A DNA stretch of 64,000 bases from Platerodrilus igneus (GCA_036346225.1 JARFIW010001481.1:84501-148500); one strand, 5' to 3'. Shown: positions 48,217 through 61,835, counted from the stretch's first letter. Made by a program: numbers and translations. The notes: generated by a model from the sequence alone, not told the origin.

Positions 48217-51200
48217 ATGAACAGAAAACAGTTTTGAAATAGCGAGCTGTCGTTTTTAGGTATCTCCCCCTAAGTTATTCAGCAACCAACAAAAAAACCC
48301 CAACGCAACCCTTAAAACTACAGCTCTGAATGGTTATAATTATAAAATCAGTTATGCCACATTGGCAGTACAATGTCTTACTCTAATAAAAATTTAGAAC
48401 ACAAAAACCCACGGTAAACCAACAGTTATAAATTACGATTACATACAAATTGCGCAAAAAACGAAATTAATAACTATTCTCCCAATCTAATTAATGATCA
48501 ACCCTATCACACGCATAAAGGTCATCTTTCTACCATTATTAAATTTAGTCCACCAATAAAGCGGTAAGGTACTGGTTTTACCCGTCTCGAGAACCCATAG
48601 AAATAAAATATGAACAACCACTCACCCTCGTAATTGTTGCCGTCTTTAATAACGGAGCAGAGGAGAGGTATGCGTGATCCCGCCTTGGGGTGGTTCTCGC
48701 ATCAGAACAAGGGACGACCATTCGTTACAGCTTTAAAACCGCTGGAAGAAAGCTAAAGCAATTACAAATAGAATTAATTCGTGGTAGTCGGAAGGTATAA
48801 TTTTATAAAAACTCTAAATACCCACCACGCTGAAATGCGTGCCAGAAATTCGCCTCAACCAAAACGGAAACAACCAAACATTCTGCACCTGTTTATTTGT
48901 GCAGATTACAAAGCAAAATGAATATTAATTTTGTTTAACTAAGAACCAAAGCTCACAGTAATATCGTTGTTAAGGCTTCGAAACCGGAAAACCCGAATTT
49001 ATTGCAATAATTTCGTGGAATTCTTTTAAAAGGGAAAACACACCAGCATTAATTATTGGATACTTGGAAAGACGTTCTTGCCTATCTAATTATGGCGTAA
49101 ATTCCACGTTAAGGAACTCTTAGAAAGGATGTTTATTTTTTGAATAAGCAAAAAGATTTATCAAGTAAAATATATAGGATATTTATTATTAATTACAATA
49201 CAATTTTCGTGTTTAACGCCAAAGGGATTTGAGGTAAAAATTATTGTACATAAACTAACCAATTATTTCCGAAAATGAACGTAACAACATATATCTTTAG
49301 ATTTATTAAATACAGCAGATTTCTTACATTAAGTAATTACGATGTGAAATCGTGTATAAGAAAATTGACACAGAACGATTTTCAAAAGATGTAATATCTT
49401 TTCATATATTTTAATAAAAATAATACTTTTAACGTTGCAGGTAACCTCTTGTTAAATTGTTTTGCAAAAATGTAAATTCAAAAACTTAACAAAGTCAAAA
49501 CATAAATTACCATTTGGTAAACATGTAAGTACTTATAAAAGGTAGATACAAGCTTCTCTTAATATTTCTATTCGACATATACTGAACTTTACACTATAAA
49601 TTTCATCTGATAACGTTTAATATTCCAAGGTTGAAACGACGCAAACAACTTTTCACCGTTATATGATTGTTCGCCACGTGTGATATAAAGTGTAGTTTAA
49701 AATTCACTTACCAAGATTTTGTGAAAATTCTACGAACAAGAATTTCTTACAAACCCAAAAAGTTGTAAAGATCCAAGAACTGGAAACTTTGAGAGAACTA
49801 TCATTTAAGTGTTTCGAATACCTGTTGAATTTCAAAGTTTAATTTTCAGACGGCACACACCTATACAATGACGGATCTCCAACGGCGTTTAAACTACCTT
49901 GCGATTCCATTATAAAAATACACCGTCAGTTCCAATACCAAATAACTACGTTGTACTCTTTGATACTTCTTGTAGATTTAAGTTACTATTTTTTGTACAA
50001 TCATGTCCTTTTTGTCTTAATGTCACTCTTGACAGAAACAGTAAGTAGATTTTACCTTGACTGGTAAGTACAACTTACCGCACTGTGGTTATACGTACTT
50101 TAAAATTGCATATTTACCCAATGAGATTGTCTAAAAGAAAATACAAACAACGTAATATTTATTGGTAGCATATTTATTTAGATTGACGCGAAAAGTGCCA
50201 TTACTACAATTATTAAAGGTAATGGCTGAAAAATTCCCTTTTTCAGAATTTTCATTAACTATGTTTTTAAAATTACTACAATCTACACCAAAGGATGACG
50301 GAGACAGTACTATTAGGTGTAGCCTCTGGTATGATCTGTTATGTGTCCTATGTATTTTGTGTGCCATGCAAAAATATTCTTTGCAGAATTTTAATTTGTA
50401 TATAATCTTCTACATAGCCCTCGGCCATCTATCCTCCATGACGTTTGAGTCCCAAAACATCGACTCCAGCGTTTGCCAATAAAACTGCACTAGTCGTCTA
50501 AAGACATGTTCAGTATATAATGTGGGATTACTTAAATTTACATATTTTGCAATTTCTATGAATTTCCTTCCTATAGTATTAATATCAACCACATGATTGA
50601 CGCACCTACCGCGCGTATAACAATGAAAAAGAGGCTAATTTGAAGGAGGGATTTTGCGGTCTGAGATATAAATACATTCTAAATAAGTCAAGGTAATTAA
50701 ATTCCTCATTTTCACCATGAACTAATGTAAACGTTCGGGAACTATGTGTTTTGGTATTTGGAACAGTAATTATTATAACATTCTACTGATCTACAATATC
50801 TTGCAGAATAGATTTCACAGATTATTTTCTTCTACAAGCTCCGGCTATGCCCAATATCATACTACCAACAAATTAGATAAATAGTACGTCATTACAAAAA
50901 ATTAGTCTGTAAAAGCTTACCTTCATCATCAAATAAATCTCATCGGTAGCATCCTTTAAGAATTTGAGCATTTCTTCTTTTGTAAAAGCCTTGGATTTCT
51001 TAGGTTGATATCCTATATTTTTCTTTTTCAGGAATGCCATTAATCAGGTGGATTTTGAAATATCAAAGTTATCGTATAAACTAATTATTGTTCTTAACAT
51101 CGATTACTCTGCCTATAAACTTGCTGGAGATTTAAATTTCAAACTTTTAATGACAAAACATACTATCAAACTATTTTCATTCATAACATTGCTTTTCTCT

Positions 51201-51575
51201 TGTAGCCAGAGTTTAAATGTGTTATACCCACCTTCGTACCTTTTCCGAGATTTCTCTGCAATCCTTTTCTCACTCTTCTTCGATGCCGATGTTTACACTT
51301 TTGCTTCTTCTCCAAACATTTCTATATTTAAATCCATTTTTATTTGTATCGAAAGTCGGAATTAATCTGTAATTAATAAAGATTTTTTGACAGTTCACAA
51401 ATTTATTTACCGTATCATCGCAACCGTATAGGAACTGCATATTCTACTATATAATGTAATGAATGCTCAATATTTTTAAAGAATTTCAATATTGTCTCCG
51501 TTTTTTGCGTATTTTTACATTACTGTACAAAAATAGTATATAATACTTGATCAGTAAGTGTTGACCGAATTCGGG
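48212..51575. other. Non-coding, no recognised feature
   Basis: AT-rich with a G+C-richer patch near 48,640-48,740. The frame at 50,162-50,482 (106 codons) lacks recognisable motifs and has Leu/Cys/Phe-rich composition expected from AT-rich DNA; I do not call it. Confidence 0.4.
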
Positions 51576-51587
51576 ACAACGGGCATC

Positions 51588-51690
51588 GTAAAATTTTCCA
51601 ATTGTCATCACCAGTCTCCATAGCGTAATTGGTAAATTGACTATTCGCGAGAACTGGAGATACAGGTTCAAATCTTGTCTGGGACCTTAT
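51588..51690 (+). mobile_element. tRNA-like SINE or tRNA pseudogene, copy 1
   Basis: TAAAATTTTCCAATT flank, then TAGCGTAATTGG (A box) and ACAGGTTCAAATCTTGT (B box with T-stem). Acceptor pairing is partial (GTCTC against GGGAC). The anticodon stem is poor. The same flank and head recur 397 bp downstream, so this is a repeat family derived from a tRNA rather than an isolated tRNA gene. Confidence 0.55.
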
Positions 51691-51983
51691 ATTTTCTAAC
51701 CTTTCAATTACTACCTAGATGTGAATGATCATTTAGGTTTTGCATAAAAGTCTAGGTTATTATTTCATCTTACTAACTAACACTTTAGTATTTATCACCT
51801 TGTCTTTACAGTTGCCTACTATGTATGCTTAATAGTTGGCCTGCAGCCATAATTTTGAGCGTTGCTTCTTGTCTATACCTGTCATAAGTCAAAAACTTGA
51901 CGCTGTTACATATGATTGACAAAAATGCCAAACTTAATTGGAAGTTAAGTTGATGTATGGTTGCATACATGATTTAGATTAGT

Positions 51984-52081
51984 AAAATTTTCCAATTTTC
52001 ATCACCAACACCTGTAGTGTAATTGGTAAATACGTCAGCCGCGAAAGCTGAAGATGCAGGTTCAAATCCTGCCTGATACTT
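51984..52081 (+). mobile_element. tRNA-like SINE or tRNA pseudogene, copy 2
   Basis: TAGTGTAATTGG (A box), a perfect 5-bp anticodon stem TCAGC/GCTGA around CGCGAAA, and a perfect T-arm GCAGG-TTCAAAT-CCTGC. The acceptor stem does not pair (ACACCTG against CTGATAC), and the base before the anticodon is G where T is expected. Not a functional tRNA in my reading. Confidence 0.55.
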
Positions 52082-52452
52082 GCTAAATACAATATTGCGT
52101 TTTGATTTGTACTACATCATCTCAATTTTACTTCTTACAAATTCCGTTTTCAACTGTTTTTATATCATATGAATGTTTGCACCTTTTTTGTTTTCCTGAA
52201 CGTGTTGGGAGAAGCTGTCGCATTTCTCGTTTTCAGTTCCTTATCGTTTTTGTTATATTACAAATTGTTCCACATCTTTCTACGATTAACTGGATATCGT
52301 ACAATTATTTCTATGTCTGTGGAAGTTACTTGTTTTTGAAATTATTGCGTGGGTACATTTAAGTAGGTCATTTCACCTTTTGTCTTTTCTTATCATAGTG
52401 TACACGCTTGGTAGAAAGATAATCTGTCTAGGCCCCATCTGGAGCCTAGCTG

Positions 52453-54160
52453 TGTAACAAGTTTATTTCGCAGTTACTAAATCCAATCATAAAAAGCAAA
52501 GTCATAAAGCGCTTTTATTCAAATTATTAGTAAAGTACAAGCGACGAGTTTAGTAATACGCTAAGGTCGTATCTACATATTGTTTTCTATGTATAAAACG
52601 TTTCGCAGGCGCGAGTTGCTTGAAGGCCTCTGCTGGGGGTTACGCCGTCGCTCGTGCGAGGTGATAGAGGAGTCGGTCCTGCAAGCTTGTTAAACAATGA
52701 TGTACAATTGGAGGCAGGCCGCGAACTTGCGGTTACATTTCGACGATTAGAGATCCATCTTTAAATAGCGGTTGGTATCCTATAATGAATATTTACTTTG
52801 TTTAATTAAGGTATTTTGTTTAGCGCGTATTCCACCACCATAAAACCAACTATAGTAACCACAATTCCAACTACTGATGGAGAACGACTTTGTATTGCGT
52901 TTCGTAAGAAGCGGCTTTGGTAATTTAGTAATTGAATAATTGGTAGAAGAGCATATTACCACAAACCTAATGGAAGTTTGGCGATTATGTTTGATTTTGC
53001 AACACTTGTTAACATCCAATTTATACAGTTCTGGTTCGTAGATAGCTTTAAGAATTTTGTTCGTGTTCTAAATGAGAAACACGCTAGTTTTGTTTAGTGC
53101 ATAAAAGCACGAAAAATATAAATTTTAGATTGTTTGTTGGACTGAATTTTTCAGTGTTAAAATTATAATTCAGCATTTATAATGATTTGAGAAACCATAC
53201 ACGTGGTTCATTTTGTTCTGTTAGTAACAACGACAGATGTCTTGTTACGTCACTTGTTTGCTTGCAGTTTAATGCTGACACCTGTGTTCAAATAACATAT
53301 GCTTTGAATAATGCTTGCATAAGTTGAACTAATAAGAATATTTTTACAATCTTTCTTTATGAGAACTAAAACTGAAACAATTAATTAAGATTAAGAAAAA
53401 GTGATTTACTATGCTTTATTTTTGTAACCCTCTCGACAGATCTGCCAGAGTCGGCTTTTCTTTGTAACATGTAAACACTAACTTTTAAAATGTTTGCTGA
53501 GAAATTATTTTGATGAAACTTTATTTAAAATATTTGATCTCATTAAATTATTTATGAAACCTTGTAGTATTGAATTTTGTTTTAAAAGAGAATCTTTTGA
53601 GTAAATTAGTAGTTCAAAATTAAAGCTTTTTTATTTTGATCAAAGATGGTCAAATTAACGACAAGAAACTAATTTCCGTATGAGTAGAATTTTAATGACA
53701 ATTTATATAGGAGTTATTTATTTTGATGTTTCTTTAGGTATATTTGTGGCACACAAATAGTGTTCCACCCTTCTATTAAATTAATTATTACCATTTCTTT
53801 CAGGAGCAGCGTCTTATTCAGTTAAGACGGGTCCCTGTCATCGAAGGCGATATTTTTTCTTTGGGTTTCCACGTCCGCCCCTAGAATTATACTACGCAAT
53901 TACCCTAATTAAGTCAGGACATGGTGGCGCCCTATTTGTTTTAGATTAGATTCAGTATACAATCAGAATTCGACTTACCCCCCATTTCTCATAGCTCTAC
54001 CCGAGGAATAGACCCCTAGTTATGTCGGAAGACTTCGTTACACTTGCTCATAACGTGAGACCAGTTGTATGTAGGAAAGATTCGCTTGACTGGCTTTCTA
54101 TAAACGTAGGGCAGGTGCTTCAAAAAACATTATTCGTTTCACCGGCACCCAGTGCAGGGC
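52453..54160 (+). repeat. Diverged solo LTR related to the gypsy element
   Basis: Starts TGTAACAAGTTTATTTCGCAG like the gypsy LTR and runs for about the same length. Best conservation is in the last 350 bp: CAGCGTCTTATTC, a TTTGGGTTTCCACGTCCGCC block, CATAGCTCTACCC, GAATAGACCCCTAGTTA, GTCGGAAGACTT, TTTCACCGGCACCCAGTG. The first 1.3 kb are much more diverged. No internal region follows. GCTG occurs on both sides of the approximate ends (52,449-52,452 and 54,159-54,162), which could be a target duplication but leaves an unusual GG end. Confidence 0.85.
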
Positions 54161-54169
54161 TGGTGTAAT

Positions 54170-55368
54170 AATGTTTAATAAGAAATTCGTAGCAGCTGTT
54201 TTTAATTATCGTTCGTATAGGGTTTATCTTATCGCTAACGTTGCAGCTATTCCGCCTGACCAATCTGTTCTAATAGAGACATTCTCTACTCTCTTCCATT
54301 TCCCTAGCATGCTTATCCTAAAACTCTACTTTTCGTATCCTTCTATCTCCGTTTCAGCCTTATTTTGTTCCTTCCTCGGACCTGTCTCAGTCTTTAAGCA
54401 ATCGTCCGTCACATAAGAGTGATTCTCCCCACTCCGGGCTGCTGACTATATTTTGGCTAATTGAATGGTGCTTTACTATCCGCCGTTCTTTCTATCACTT
54501 TTGCTCTGTGCAAGTTCTACTTTTTCTCTCTTCTACCCTATGAAGCTTCAAACATCCCATCTTCTTCTCAAATGACTAAACTCTTTCTTTATATACAAAT
54601 TTATCTGTTTCCAGAAGCTTACTCGAATAGTGTAGAACATTATCATCTAAGGTTTCTCGGAAACTCAATTAATGTTTAAAATCGTCGAGTTTTATGACCT
54701 AATTATCGTTCCAGTTATACGTGACGTGTGTTATCCGTTCTTGTCCTACATATTCGATTGTTGTGGCGTCGCATACTAATGCTAAAGATAATAACTTTCT
54801 TGGATTTTTTCAGGAATTTTGCAGGTTTTTTGTGTTTCGGCCGCTTCTAAAAATAAAATATTTATTCATTGATGATATTTACGTCGTTCTAAAATACAAA
54901 TGACTCATCCTTTAAAGTTCTAGAAAATTCTTTATTTTAAAAATGAATTGCTGTTATCCACGGGATAATTAATTCAAACTTTCATTGCATTTCATTCTTA
55001 AACTAAAAGCGTAACGCTCGTTCTACTTACAGTTAAAGAAATGGCTTTGTATTGATCTTAAAACGATTGATTTTTACGTTCGCATTTAATGCATTTTACG
55101 GTATCTTACTACTTATTATTTTTACATGTAGGACTTACGTTGCTTGCTATTTATTTACAATATGCTTATATCATACAGGGTGATTATTTATACACGCGCA
55201 ATTTGCGTTTTTGCATTGTACACCAATGGATAAAGGTACGCTTGTATTATACAGGGCGTACTCCACGAATTTACGGAAAATTCTATTTTTTCAGGATTCT
55301 ATTATATTTTGGTGGGATTTATTTGTGGAATTTGGATTTCAATGACCTCTGGTGACCCCTTATCACGT
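54170..55368. other. Non-coding, no recognised feature
   Basis: Short open frames only (60-88 codons) without motifs; composition is what AT-rich DNA gives. Confidence 0.4.
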
Positions 55369-55404
<36 letters not shown>

Positions 55405-55460
55405 CTGTGGACTGACATGGTCCTAACTTAGGGCGCCAATAAGCCATTGCTGTGTTATAA
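55369..55460 (-). repeat. (TA)n followed by TTGCTGTG / PBS-like junction
   Basis: (TA)n to 55,402, then TTGCTGTGGACTGACATGG, GGGCGCCAATAAGCC and a second ATTGCTGTG (55,447). On the minus strand: TATTGGCGCCCTAAG, which starts like a primer site. The following body differs from that of R1-R3. Confidence 0.55.
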
Positions 55461-57367
55461 ATTTTGCCCGTTGAATAATTATTTTTGGCTTGCTCTCTTA
55501 CCCACAACAGCTTTCATCTTACAAACAATATCTTACATATATTGTCTAGCAAAAAGGACTTTCTGTCAACACAAACCTTAAATATTAACGATTGAGTCCA
55601 AAACTGCCACCACGGTTCTATTTTACGAAAAATGTCTTAAATGTGACATCAGATAATGTAACTTCTAGACAACTACTCACTTTCACTAAAATTAGAGTAA
55701 AAAGATGTCTCTTCTATAATTAGGTTGATCACTCATAAATCTTGATCTCCTAATCTTCATTCACAAATACCTCCATAATTAAATTTTATTATGTACAAAA
55801 TTTGTCAAGATAAGTCGGATAATTCAATATCCACCCCTTTAAAATCGGATTTAAGTATATCTGATCAGTTAGGTTTGATTATTCTTAATACTTCTTTATA
55901 CTGGCGAAACTTCGTCTAAGACTTCCCACCGTTCAAATCAAATTATTGACTTGTGCATACAACAATCATACAGAAAAATTGCATACAAAACAAAACATCT
56001 TATCATAGAATTTAATTAATCCACTATTACAGATTACGTGTTATTAGATTAGCATGGTGACGTTTGAATAGCAACTGATCAACCTTCTTAACCTCGACTG
56101 AATTTTATAAGAGCAAGCCCTAGTAATGTCTTCCTTGAGAATTTTCTAGTTAATTCGCGAACCTTGTGATTGGTTCGTTTTAAAAGTGTGATGCAACATT
56201 TGTTGATTTATCGTTTTCTAACAGCCTTGAGATATGATATAATTGACCTCATTTACCTATTTTATCAATATTAAGAGTTTATTGATTTAGTTAATTGTTT
56301 TCACGAATTCTATCGTCGCCTTCAGCTATTTCATCATTTTGCTTGTCTTCCAATTTAGTACACAATTGTTTCAGGATTCGCCAATGAACACGTTTTTCAA
56401 TTAAAATACATTTGCAACTTTTACTTAGAATTATGTTTACACTAGTGATACAGTGGTTCATTAGTGAACTTCTTGGATGTTCTTCGCAAGGAACGTAACG
56501 ATATGGTTTTAATCCTTTAGTTTATAAAAGCGATAACTGATGATACAAGAGCTTATATAAAATACAAATAGATTTTTTGAAAACGTGGAAATTAATTATT
56601 GTAGTAAAGCTTTTTCAATTTTCTAATTTAAAAAAATATTGCAAAGCATTCCAGAGTTTCAACTTCTAGGACATGCATAGTTTATATGTGCTGTACAGAA
56701 GTCGTCAGAATTAATCGTTCGACTGTAATAACGCCCTCGGAAAGCCTAAACCTTAGCTCCTCTAATGACAAGAGAAGACGATCCGCAATTAAAGTCTCGC
56801 AGACCTTATTTCCGCAAACTTCAGTAGTTAGTTTAATATTGGCGCGTAAAGTTCTTGTACTTGGAATACTATTTACACTCTCTCACCCCTAAGCAGGTGG
56901 TTGTATCTCGAAAGTTATCATTCCTTACCTTAGATGATCTTAAACATTCTCTCTGGGATTGAGGAAACTTTATTTGTTAACAAGAACGCAGGATTAATTG
57001 GGTAATACGTGCCTTGCTAAAATGCATCAAAAATGTTGGATAACCCAATCACTTGAGATGTGATACCACGTTTCCGCATGTTTAGAAAATTTTGATCTTG
57101 AGATTGGAGTATTCAGAAAAATAGTCTTTGTTTTTAGTGATACCGTGTTTGCTATTTGCAATTTAGTTTGAATAAGGCGAACTTAGTGCTGTTTGAAATC
57201 AGGCACGTTGTAGAAGAACCTATCTGCATGTGTTGCATAAAGATTGTCTTATGAATAGCCGTGTGTAAAAATTGTTAAACATGGCATAAAAGTAAAAACT
57301 AAAAGAACGACCAGATATCCCATAATTATATAGTTGTATTCTATATTGAATAAAAATTCAACTTTAA
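55461..57367. other. Non-coding; dispersed repeat at 56,775-57,005
   Basis: The block sharing GATCCGCAATTA and TTTGTTAACAAGAACGC with 42,525-42,700 lies here. No gene. Confidence 0.5.
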
Positions 57368-57832
57368 AATAAAACCTTTAACTGTATTTCTCAAAAATTA
57401 TCCAACATTTTAAATACCGACAATATCAAAATTAGCACCTATTATAAAAAAACAGGCCGCACTCTGTTATCAAAAATAAAAGACAAAAACCAAAAGTTTG
57501 AAACACCCTACGTCATTTATAGCATACCTTGTACAGGCTGCGATGGTCAGTACATAGGCCAGACCAAGCAGTTACTTATTAATAGAATCAGGGGCCACAA
57601 ATCCGATTGAAAAAATTCATCGCGTAATAATAAAGACACCAAAGCTTTAGTCGCTCATTATAAATCAAAGAGACATGAATTTGACTACGAAAATACCTCT
57701 GTTTTAGCCGTAGAAGAAAATCTTACACGTCGTTTGTTTAAAGAAATGTTTTATATATACATAAAAATTCAATTAACCAAAAAACGGATGCCCAAAATCT
57801 GTCTGCAATATTCATTAATATTTTTAACTTAA
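57368..57832 (+). pseudogene. Penelope-like element: GIY-YIG endonuclease end
   Basis: In one frame, after a short thumb-like segment (ISTYYKKTGRTLLSK), comes PYVIYSIPCTGCDGQYIGQT with VIY and YIG as the GIY-YIG pair, then NRIRGH with the conserved Arg and His, and further down LAVEENLTRRLF with the Glu of the active site. The IPC-x2-C pair just before YIG is typical of Penelope-like elements. An in-frame TGA at 57,608 breaks it after IRGHKSD, and the RT part upstream is missing. Downstream, TTTCACGAAACGTTGCATG (about 58,125) resembles element 3' ends. It would nick target DNA during retrotransposition. Confidence 0.85.
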
Positions 57833-58217
57833 CATAACCATCCTACCGTTAACTTTATAATACTAACTATAGCCATAAGTGTATTCTCCGCAAACTAACA
57901 TTTAGAAAATTTTATAATAATTATCCTTTCTACACTAACAACAATTTATACTCAGTCAACCGGTCACTCATATCTTTATGTTGATATCTATAACACACCT
58001 TTTAATTAGATTGTAACATTTAGGTTTAGTCATATAGTTTTAATTATTTCAGTGTTAAGGTACATATTTTTAACTAATTTTAATTTATACTTAATTGTTC
58101 TTTTTATAGCTGTGATAATGTGAATAAATTTCACGAAACGTTGCATGTTCAAGATTTTAATTTTTAATTTTTAGACTTCAGTCCTCAGTAACCGCAATAA
58201 GTTTTTATAAATATATA

Positions 58218-60094
58218 TTGCTGTGATTCTCGTTCAGTTTTTGAATTGCCCACGTTCTGTGCCAAGAATTGCTGTGATTCTCTTGTCCGTTGAATCTCTT
58301 CTGATAATCGCCTCTTGACTCTTTCCTTCCGCCTTGGCTGCTCACCTAGTTAAAACTTTCATCCTCATTCATAAAAAAAACAAACACATTCCTTCCACAA
58401 ATATGAACGTTAACTCTATTTACACCAATATTCACAATACATTAAAATTTCAAAATTAAATTTCAGCATAAATTTCAGCATCATAAAATTTCAAGTTCAA
58501 ATTTGTCATTATTTTAATTTGCATCCAGAATTAGAGTCCTTATAGGATGAATACTAATTAAGTAAACAATATTTGCAGACCTGAGTCTGAATAAAAGGGA
58601 GCATCTCCCACCCCTTCACGTTAATTTAACAGGTTAGTCTAATTGAGCTCAAAGACAGACCCAAATTTTCATCATAATCAAAAACATAAACCTGATAAAT
58701 ACTCCTTTCTACTTATACAAGAAAATTTTGCCTTAAAATTCAAAATTTGTTGTTTATATAAATTTACTACTGTCCATCTTTATCAAACAAATTATAAAGA
58801 TATTCAACACACACCAAAACATCTAAGATCGAACAACAATGCATAAGTTACCTGAAGGTTAATGCACTCGTGACTCCAATGTACATCGTCCTTGCTAATC
58901 CCACCATTCCAGCTAGGTTATGTTTACGTCCTCGGATTTCTGGCCGCCTTTAAAATTTTTCTACACCACCATTCGTCTAAAAGGTTTCAGAGCTTCTCAG
59001 GAACTCATCTATGTATATCTAAATCTTGTTATGTGGATCCAATCACGATTACGAATAACACTTGATTACTAACACTCCCGAAAATTAGCAATGAAATTCA
59101 TAATACTTTCACGCTATACCAAAACTGCATACTTCTATTTATTTATTTATCGTTACTAATTTGGATAATTGGTACAGTAATACCCGCAAATATAACTAGA
59201 CTTTATTACCTTTATCTATCTTCTCTAAGTGCACTAATGCATAATAACTTGTATCGTTGCACGTAATCACCATGTATTCTGCTTGAAGTATCGAATAAAA
59301 TCAAAAATAAAGAGAGCTAAACTCATATCAGCACGGGTTTATATAATGGCTCGCTTGCAAGTCGAATTTGTCCCGCGACGGACGATTTTCAGAAATTTTT
59401 CCTTCCGATGGCTCGGCACAATGATTCTACTGAAATTTGCACTCGTCCGAGTTGAAATCTAAGAAATTTCCACACGCCTCGCAACACGTCCGCGAACAAC
59501 TAATTAATTTTACATAGAAATTGTTATGCTTCCACCTCTCATATTTGCATCTTATTTCAACCTTAATCGCCAATCTAGTCTGTTCGTTCTATCTACAACC
59601 TGTGCTCTTGTTTTACATAGTTCCCCTCATTTAACTACCAATGCATTCCCTCTCGCTTGTCTCTATACCACAAACTTGCTTTCTTACTTGCACTCATATA
59701 GCTTAAAGCTTATGGACTATCATATACATCGTTATTTTTGCAGGTGTTCTTAGTTCTAATACGCTGAAGGCTTTTACGTGACTTCCCATGTCGTTATAAT
59801 TTCTCGATAGCTTTAGTACTTGAAAAGATTAAATTAAATACAAAACCTACATTCTAATTGAATGATCTAAATCTACACAGTAGGCCTTTAATTAAGCGTA
59901 CTATTTTCCACTGCTTTAATATACACGGTGTTTAACATTATCTAAACAATATAAACCCTATGTTTAGAAGTAAATGACGAACTTATCCAACATGCCTTTA
60001 AATGAAGCGTATTATTACCCAAAGCGTCCTTATACACGGTGATTAAAATTATTTGATGTAATTAATTAATTTTCTACCCTGGTCTAAATTGGAG

Positions 60095-60097
<3 letters not shown>
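58218..60097 (-). repeat. (TA)n-bounded dispersed repeat, copy R2
   Basis: Same body as R1 at roughly 85-90% by eye. Left edge ATATATTGCTGTGATTCTCG, a degraded primer-site word (minus strand TTGGCACAGAACGTGGGC), second ATTGCTGTGATTCTC; right edge CTACCCTGGTCTAAATTGGA followed by (TA)n (60,097-60,130). Confidence 0.8.
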
Positions 60098-60132
<35 letters not shown>

Positions 60133-60299
60133 CCTTCTATTGTTTTATAAATATGCATCTAACAAGGAAAACAGTGGCTATGTTCGAAAAAACAAACATT
60201 GAAACAAAAAGAAAATTGTTGAAAGCATATATGGAAAACAAAAAAAATAGGAGAAATAGAAGGGCAGTATATGTTCTAAAGATTTTTGGGGAATAGTGC

Positions 60300-60484
60300 G
60301 GGATATATTACAAACAGAGATAGAAAAAGAGGTAGAAGTAGACCTAGATCAGACCAATGCATGCACATAGTGAAAGATGCAGATTGGAAAATGCAGGGAA
60401 ATGAGAAGTTTAGCTCAGAATATGAAAGAATGAGTGTACGCGTCTAACCAGTTCCAGGACTGAAGACCTAATGATGATGATGAC
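60300..60484 (+). pseudogene. LINE 3' end (C-terminal fragment plus tail)
   Basis: Frame RDRKRGRSRPRSDQC...DWKM...YERMSVRV ends at TAA 60,445-60,447. GR-x-R-x-R-[W/S]-x-D followed by a W...R-x-x-V end is the usual C-terminus of jockey/R1/RTE-like LINE proteins. The 3' UTR is short: CCAGGACTGAAGACCTAATG then (ATG)n tail, a familiar arthropod LINE ending. 5' truncated. Confidence 0.6.
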
Positions 60485-61656
60485 TTTAGTAATAAGCGCT
60501 AAATTCTATAATAATCGAAATAGCTTGTAAGCTAAATAGAATAAACAATCTTGCTATTTACTATAATACTAGTTAGTAAATGTAAGTGGAAGGTGTTTTG
60601 ACTTTACAAATTCATATTGATTCAGACGAATACAAATCCTTAGTGATCTAGACAATAGGTCTGGCGTAGTTGCCTATAGATATTTTATATTTATAAGGAG
60701 TGAAGATATCAGTATACAGCATTTACTTATTGTTTAAAAGTGGTAGAGTAGAATTTACTTAAGAAGAGCCTGAATTATAAAAACGGTTTGGCTTTCTACA
60801 AAGGTTAATATGGTGCTAATGCAAGCGTTTTCTAAGTTGTTATTGTTGATGTGATAAGCAGGTAGTTTTCACAATTGTAGGCTTGCTGCTGCTGCTTTTA
60901 AAGTAAAAGTTTGTACTGATATTGAATTATAGAGGACTCTCAGTAATCATTTGGTGTATGAATATTTAGGAGCTTATTGTGCCCCTTTCTTACATTTTGA
61001 GATAAAATAGGATAAAGCTGCCTTAAAACTAGGAAGTCTTACAATCAATCAAAAGTAAAACTAGTTGGCTAATTAACGTAATTACATCAAACTACTATCG
61101 TTATTAAGTCCCTATCTTTAAAATGCATAATAGTTGACTGTAGTAGAAAATATCTTAGGACATTTCCAATACTGCATAATATCTGTATACTTACTATGGA
61201 ATAAATTAGGGATTACGAGCAAACTTTGAAACTTTATAGAATTCACCTAAATGCTCAGTGGCTTACATATGAGCTTATGAATAGTTTAGTAGCTACGTTG
61301 TATTAGATGTGGCATACATTCCTCGAGTATTAAGTCAATCTCGAACTTTAGTTTATACTACAAATTAATAGGACCTTATGCAAAACCACAACCAATAGCT
61401 CAGAAATTAAAAATTGTTGTCAAGAAACGATAGATCAAACAAAACCAAGATGCGGAGTGCTTTAGCTAGTTGAATTGAGTTTGAAAGTGGTTTAATTTAA
61501 AGTTTCATACATATCCTTCAACAATGAACTGCTTGTTTTGAGGTTATTGTTGTCAAGCTTAAAATATTTGCAATGTAAGCTATATAGAAGAGAGCAATAT
61601 ATTGTATGAAAATGAGCAGTCGTATGAGGCGCCGTTTGTGTCTATAATAAATACTG
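60485..61656. other. Non-coding, no recognised feature
   Basis: I see no gene or repeat here. Confidence 0.4.
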
Positions 61657-61742
61657 AAATATATATATTTTTCTAATATATATGTAAAATATTTTGTAAT
61701 ATATATTTTTTCAAATATATATATTTTTAAAATATATATATA

Positions 61743-61835
<93 letters not shown>

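Noticed and set aside
50162..50482. 106-codon frame, Leu/Phe/Cys-rich
   Set aside because: No motif or homology that I recognise; composition expected from AT-rich DNA, with an overlapping minus-strand frame of similar quality.
52015..52081. Functional tRNA gene
   Set aside because: Acceptor stem does not pair and the position before the anticodon is G; the same head with the same flank occurs nearby, so it is a repeat.
56530..56560. CTGATGA word as a hammerhead ribozyme core near the Penelope-like remnant
   Set aside because: No matching GAAA strand with pairing stems found nearby.
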